Source of the DNA: Fimbriiglobus sp043785105 | Lineage (GTDB): Bacteria > Planctomycetota > Planctomycetia > Gemmatales > Gemmataceae | Direction: 5' to 3' | Assembly: GCA_043785105.1 (NCBI GenBank) | Contig: JAYVXO010000041.1 | Span: 1 to 7,908 of the forward strand | DNA length: 7,908 bases | Shown: positions 5,923 through 7,908 of the stretch, one piece after another | How positions within the stretch are numbered: position 1 is the first letter of the stretch | How the letters are laid out: each line of letters starts with the position of its first letter | Notes under the pieces: model-generated | Databases searched by the model: none | Seen by the model: only the letters and a program-made list of their open reading frames with translations | Told to the model about the DNA's origin: nothing | Position numbers and translations under genes: made by a program

Positions 5923-5942
5923 CCGTCGGTTGCACCCGACGG
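5923..5942 (+). promoter_or_regulatory. GC-rich leader hairpin before the second recombinase
   Basis: CCGTCGG (5923-5929) and CCGACGG (5936-5942) form a perfect 7-bp stem with a 6-base loop, 39 bases ahead of ATG 5982. There is no T-run after it, so it is not a standard terminator. It could control translation, or as DNA be a recombinase or regulator site near the left end of a second element. Confidence 0.45.
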
Positions 5943-5981
5943 AGGCGACGCCGCTCCAACCCAGTACGAAGGAGTTACGCC

Positions 5982-7235
5982 ATGACGATTAAGTCTATCG
6001 GAAAAGCCACGTCTCGGAATGCGAAATCTGTCGAAGATCGACCGAAGAAACCCTATGCGGATTTTCCGCTCTCTCCTCATGCGGGCGGGAAGTGGCAGAA
6101 GAAGATTAACGGGCGAACCTACTACTACGGTCGGTGGGGCAGCATCGTTGACGGCAAAATGACCCGGCTACGGGGCGACGGCTGGAAGGATGCCTTAGCT
6201 CTTTACAACGACGTTCACGAAGACGATCGAGCTGGACGCGAACGGCGTGCAACACTCGTGAACGGTACGGTAATTCAGTTAAAAACTGGTACAGCGGCAC
6301 TCACTGTAGCGGACCTCTGTAACCGCTTCTTAACTGATAAGAAACGGAAGCTGGAGACTGGTGAGCTAACGTCCCGGACGGTTGGGGAGTACAAGCTGAC
6401 GACGGACAGACTAGTGAAAACGTTCGGCAAAGTTAGGCCATTAGAAGATTTGGGCACTAACGACTTCACGTGCCTGCGGGGCGATTTGGCAACCCAATTC
6501 GGTCCGGTGCGACTCGGCAACGAAATCCAAAAGGTACGCACCGTCTTCAAGTACGGCATTGAGAACGGTCTGATCGAAAAGGTCGTTAAATTCGGGTCGG
6601 AATTTAAGAAGCCGAACAAGCGTGTGCTCCGTCAGCACAAAGCCAAGATGGGTAAGAAATTGTTCGCCGCTGATGAGGTCCGAAAGCTGATCGAAGTTGC
6701 CCCGCTGCCGTTGAAGGCGATGGTGCTACTGGGCATCAACTGCGGGTTCGGTAACGCCAATTGCGGCACGCTCCCGTTGACAGCCCTCAACTTGGAATTA
6801 GGGTGGGTCGAGTTCCCCAGACCGAAAACGGGGATCGAGCGGCGGTGCCCCTTGTGGCCCGAAACGGTGACAGCCTTGCGGGAAGCAATCGCCGAGCGGC
6901 CTACCCCGAAAGTCGAAGCCGCGATGGGAGCGGTGTTCGTCACGAAGTACGGCAACCCGTGGGCCAGCGAGGGGTCGGCAACGGCGGTGTCGCACGAGTT
7001 CGGCAAGCTGCTCCAGCAGTTCGACATTAAGCGGTGGGGTGTCGGCTTCTATACTCTGAAGCACACGTTCCGCACAGTCGCCGACGCCACGAAAGACCCG
7101 AACGCGATCCGGACCATCATGGGGCACACGGACGACGCGAACTACACGCACGGTATTGGCGACGAACGGTTGCAGGCAGTAACGGGTTGTGTTCGTGAAT
7201 GGGTGTTCGGCGCGACGGAAGGGGGTACGAAATGA
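5982..7235 (+). CDS. Tyrosine recombinase-like protein lacking the first catalytic arginine (417 aa)
   Basis: ATG 5982 has AAGGAG (5969-5974) 7 bases upstream, so the start is secure. The amino terminus, SPHAGGKWQKKINGRTYYYG (residues ~31-50), looks like the small beta-rich arm-binding domain of planctomycete integrases. A helical core-binding domain follows (about 100-205). In the catalytic domain the block where others have GxRxxELxxL reads NCGFGNANCGTLPL (253-266), so the first arginine is absent. K282 (RPKTGIERR), H361 and R364 (KHTFR), H382 (MGH) and Y388 (NYTHG) are present. H382 and Y388 are only six residues apart, against the common nine. The domain is full length and unbroken. The NCGFGN block recurs in planctomycete integrases as I recall them, so this may be a real variant family rather than a decayed gene. 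It shares little with the recombinase at 4244-5821. The next gene overlaps its stop by 4 bases. Confidence 0.85.
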   Translation: MTIKSIGKATSRNAKSVEDRPKKPYADFPLSPHAGGKWQKKINGRTYYYGRWGSIVDGKMTRLRGDGWKDALALYNDVHEDDRAGRERRATLVNGTVIQLKTGTAALTVADLCNRFLTDKKRKLETGELTSRTVGEYKLTTDRLVKTFGKVRPLEDLGTNDFTCLRGDLATQFGPVRLGNEIQKVRTVFKYGIENGLIEKVVKFGSEFKKPNKRVLRQHKAKMGKKLFAADEVRKLIEVAPLPLKAMVLLGINCGFGNANCGTLPLTALNLELGWVEFPRPKTGIERRCPLWPETVTALREAIAERPTPKVEAAMGAVFVTKYGNPWASEGSATAVSHEFGKLLQQFDIKRWGVGFYTLKHTFRTVADATKDPNAIRTIMGHTDDANYTHGIGDERLQAVTGCVREWVFGATEGGTK

Positions 7236-7486
7236 ACGATCAACTTGTGTCAGCAATTGATGCTATTCTCTGCTACTCAGCTGAGTATCGCTGTGTGGAA
7301 TCTCCGTCCAACGTATTTCGTCGGAATAGCTTGACCCGCGATCAGGTGCAGCGATTCCGCGAACTCTCAATCGAGGTAAAGTCCCTAGCCCATCAACCCG
7401 GCCTTCAAGACTGTTTACCTGATTGGCAACGTTTCGTATACGATGAAAACAATCGTGGACTTTCACATAACATTGCGTTTGAATGA
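7232..7486 (+). CDS. Hypothetical protein (84 aa), probably the amino-terminal half of a split gene
   Basis: ATG 7232 overlaps the recombinase stop in ATGA, a typical coupled start; the in-frame GTG at 7199 would lie inside the recombinase gene and is less likely. The protein is soluble and mixed alpha-helical (LVSAIDAILCYSAEYRC, SLTRDQVQRFRELSIEVKSL), with PDWQRFVYDENNRG near its end. No known domain is recognised. It ends at TGA 7484-7486, and the same frame then continues open to 7825 after that single stop. The downstream reading (GYFIFISTHQWHDAISTLR) reads like the natural continuation, which suggests one ~197-residue gene interrupted by a nonsense codon. GC is lower than in the recombinase before it. 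Confidence 0.6.
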   Translation: MNDQLVSAIDAILCYSAEYRCVESPSNVFRRNSLTRDQVQRFRELSIEVKSLAHQPGLQDCLPDWQRFVYDENNRGLSHNIAFE

Positions 7487-7489
7487 GAA

Positions 7490-7825
7490 TTGCATCTTCC
7501 TGGGGATTGGATCGATGGCTACTTTATTTTTATCTCTACGCACCAATGGCATGATGCGATATCAACGTTGAGGACACGTGCCGAACTCGCTGCTCAAAAA
7601 TCAATACAGTCAAATGAAAACAAATCGGCAGTCGTAAATAAGCGGCTTGGTGGAAGACCACCAAAAGCCGAAAGGCCCCTGTCGATAAAAGTGATTTCTG
7701 CGTTGAGTAGTCACCACAGGTATGAAAATGGTAGCGTGATAAATTTTGAACCAGCTACGAAAAATGACATGAGGAAATTAGGACTTAGTGGGGCTGCACT
7801 ATCACGATTTCTAGCAGGGTGTTGA
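7490..7825 (+). CDS. Hypothetical protein, likely carboxyl half of the split gene, cut short by an IS end
   Basis: The frame is that of 7232-7486, re-opened at TTG 7490 four bases after the TGA. A weak GAG lies just upstream, so translation would depend on re-initiation or readthrough. Features are HQWHDAISTLRTRAELAAQK, a basic AT-hook-like GGRPPKAERPL, and a carboxyl segment SSHHRYENGSVINFEPATKN followed by MRKLGLSGAALSRFL. The last part looks like an HTH DNA-binding segment (LGLSGAALSRFL as turn and recognition helix), where planctomycete relatives, as I recall, continue further. Here the protein stops three residues later, exactly where an IS-like end begins (about 7816), so the true carboxyl end has probably been lost. 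It is best regarded as a pseudogene remnant unless the TGA is bypassed. Confidence 0.45.
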   Translation: MHLPGDWIDGYFIFISTHQWHDAISTLRTRAELAAQKSIQSNENKSAVVNKRLGGRPPKAERPLSIKVISALSSHHRYENGSVINFEPATKNDMRKLGLSGAALSRFLAGC

Positions 7826-7908
7826 AAAACTCCCCGTTGCTACCGCCCTTGGGTTGCGCTGTCTTCGTCGAATTCTTCGCGCGGGGGGGTATGCGATGCG
7901 GGGTCGAA
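7816..7908. mobile_element. Left end of a probable insertion sequence
   Basis: GGGTGTTGAAAAAC (7817-7830) matches the style of terminal inverted repeats of IS1182/IS5-like elements as I remember them (G-rich start, TGTTGAAAAA). It begins where the preceding ORF loses its expected end. It is followed by an ~65-base leader and a possible transposase start at 7896. The right end and any target duplication lie outside the window, so the family is not certain. Confidence 0.45.
7896..7908 (+). CDS. Possible transposase start, cut by the window edge
   Basis: ATG 7896 is preceded at 6 bases by a seven-G run (7883-7889) and reads MRGR before the window ends. MRGR is a frequent beginning of IS5/IS1182-type transposases, and the distance from the IS-like end (~80 bases) is right for a transposase start. 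Four codons are too few to confirm it. Confidence 0.25.

Noticed and set aside
1..7908. CRISPR array, retron, toxin-antitoxin pair or other named defence system
   Set aside because: There are no regularly spaced repeats, no reverse transcriptase and no recognisable toxin or nuclease; the small ORF with the HTH gene fits a regulator pair but has no toxin features.

Overview
The window looks like accessory DNA from a planctomycete, probably of the Gemmata/Tuwongella/Zavarzinella type. This rests on protein style recalled from memory, not on a database search. The clues are a tyrosine recombinase starting MATLRRKYYTRPIP, a TOPRIM (DUF3854-like) replication protein, a second recombinase with an SPHAGGKWQKKINGRTYYYG amino terminus, many TTG/GTG starts, and moderately high GC that drops in the last 700 bases. 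All protein genes run on the + strand. The one RNA gene, a tRNA-Arg(CCU), is on the - strand.

Region 1 (1-967) is the 3' part of a hypothetical gene entering from the left. Its last ~90 codons look like a compact winged-helix-type domain.

Region 2 (968-5821) is a compact replication/integration module. A spacer with four ATCCGT/ACGGAT half-sites and a hairpin precedes a small TTG-started ORF (1067-1273). A GTG-started AlpA/excisionase-like helix-turn-helix protein (1266-1553) overlaps it. Then come a long hairpin, an 823-aa TOPRIM plus P-loop replication protein (1622-4093) and a complete tyrosine recombinase (4244-5821). The recombinase frame reads straight into the 3' half of the tRNA-Arg(CCU) gene (5760-5832, minus). 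This is what an element integrated into the 3' end of a tRNA gene should look like, with the right junction seen here and the left one outside the window. No capsid, packaging or conjugation genes are visible, so it resembles a minimal satellite-like or integrative element.

Region 3 (5833-7825) starts on the 5' side of the tRNA. A leader with a promoter-like pair and a GC-rich hairpin precedes a second, unrelated tyrosine recombinase-like protein (5982-7235). It keeps K, HxxR, H and Y but lacks the usual first catalytic arginine. A hypothetical ORF overlaps it by ATGA (7232-7486) and is followed in the same frame, after one TGA and one Glu codon, by another ORF (7490-7825). The two are probably one gene split by a nonsense codon.

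Region 4 (about 7816-7908) begins with GGGTGTTGAAAAAC, typical of an insertion-sequence end. It appears to cut off the 3' end of the preceding gene, and a plausible transposase start (ATG 7896, MRGR...) leaves through the right edge.

The most interesting points are the recombinase/tRNA overlap with non-canonical bases in the tRNA 3' half, the recombinase lacking its first arginine, the non-canonical ATPase motifs of the replication protein, and the phased half-sites ahead of the regulator gene.
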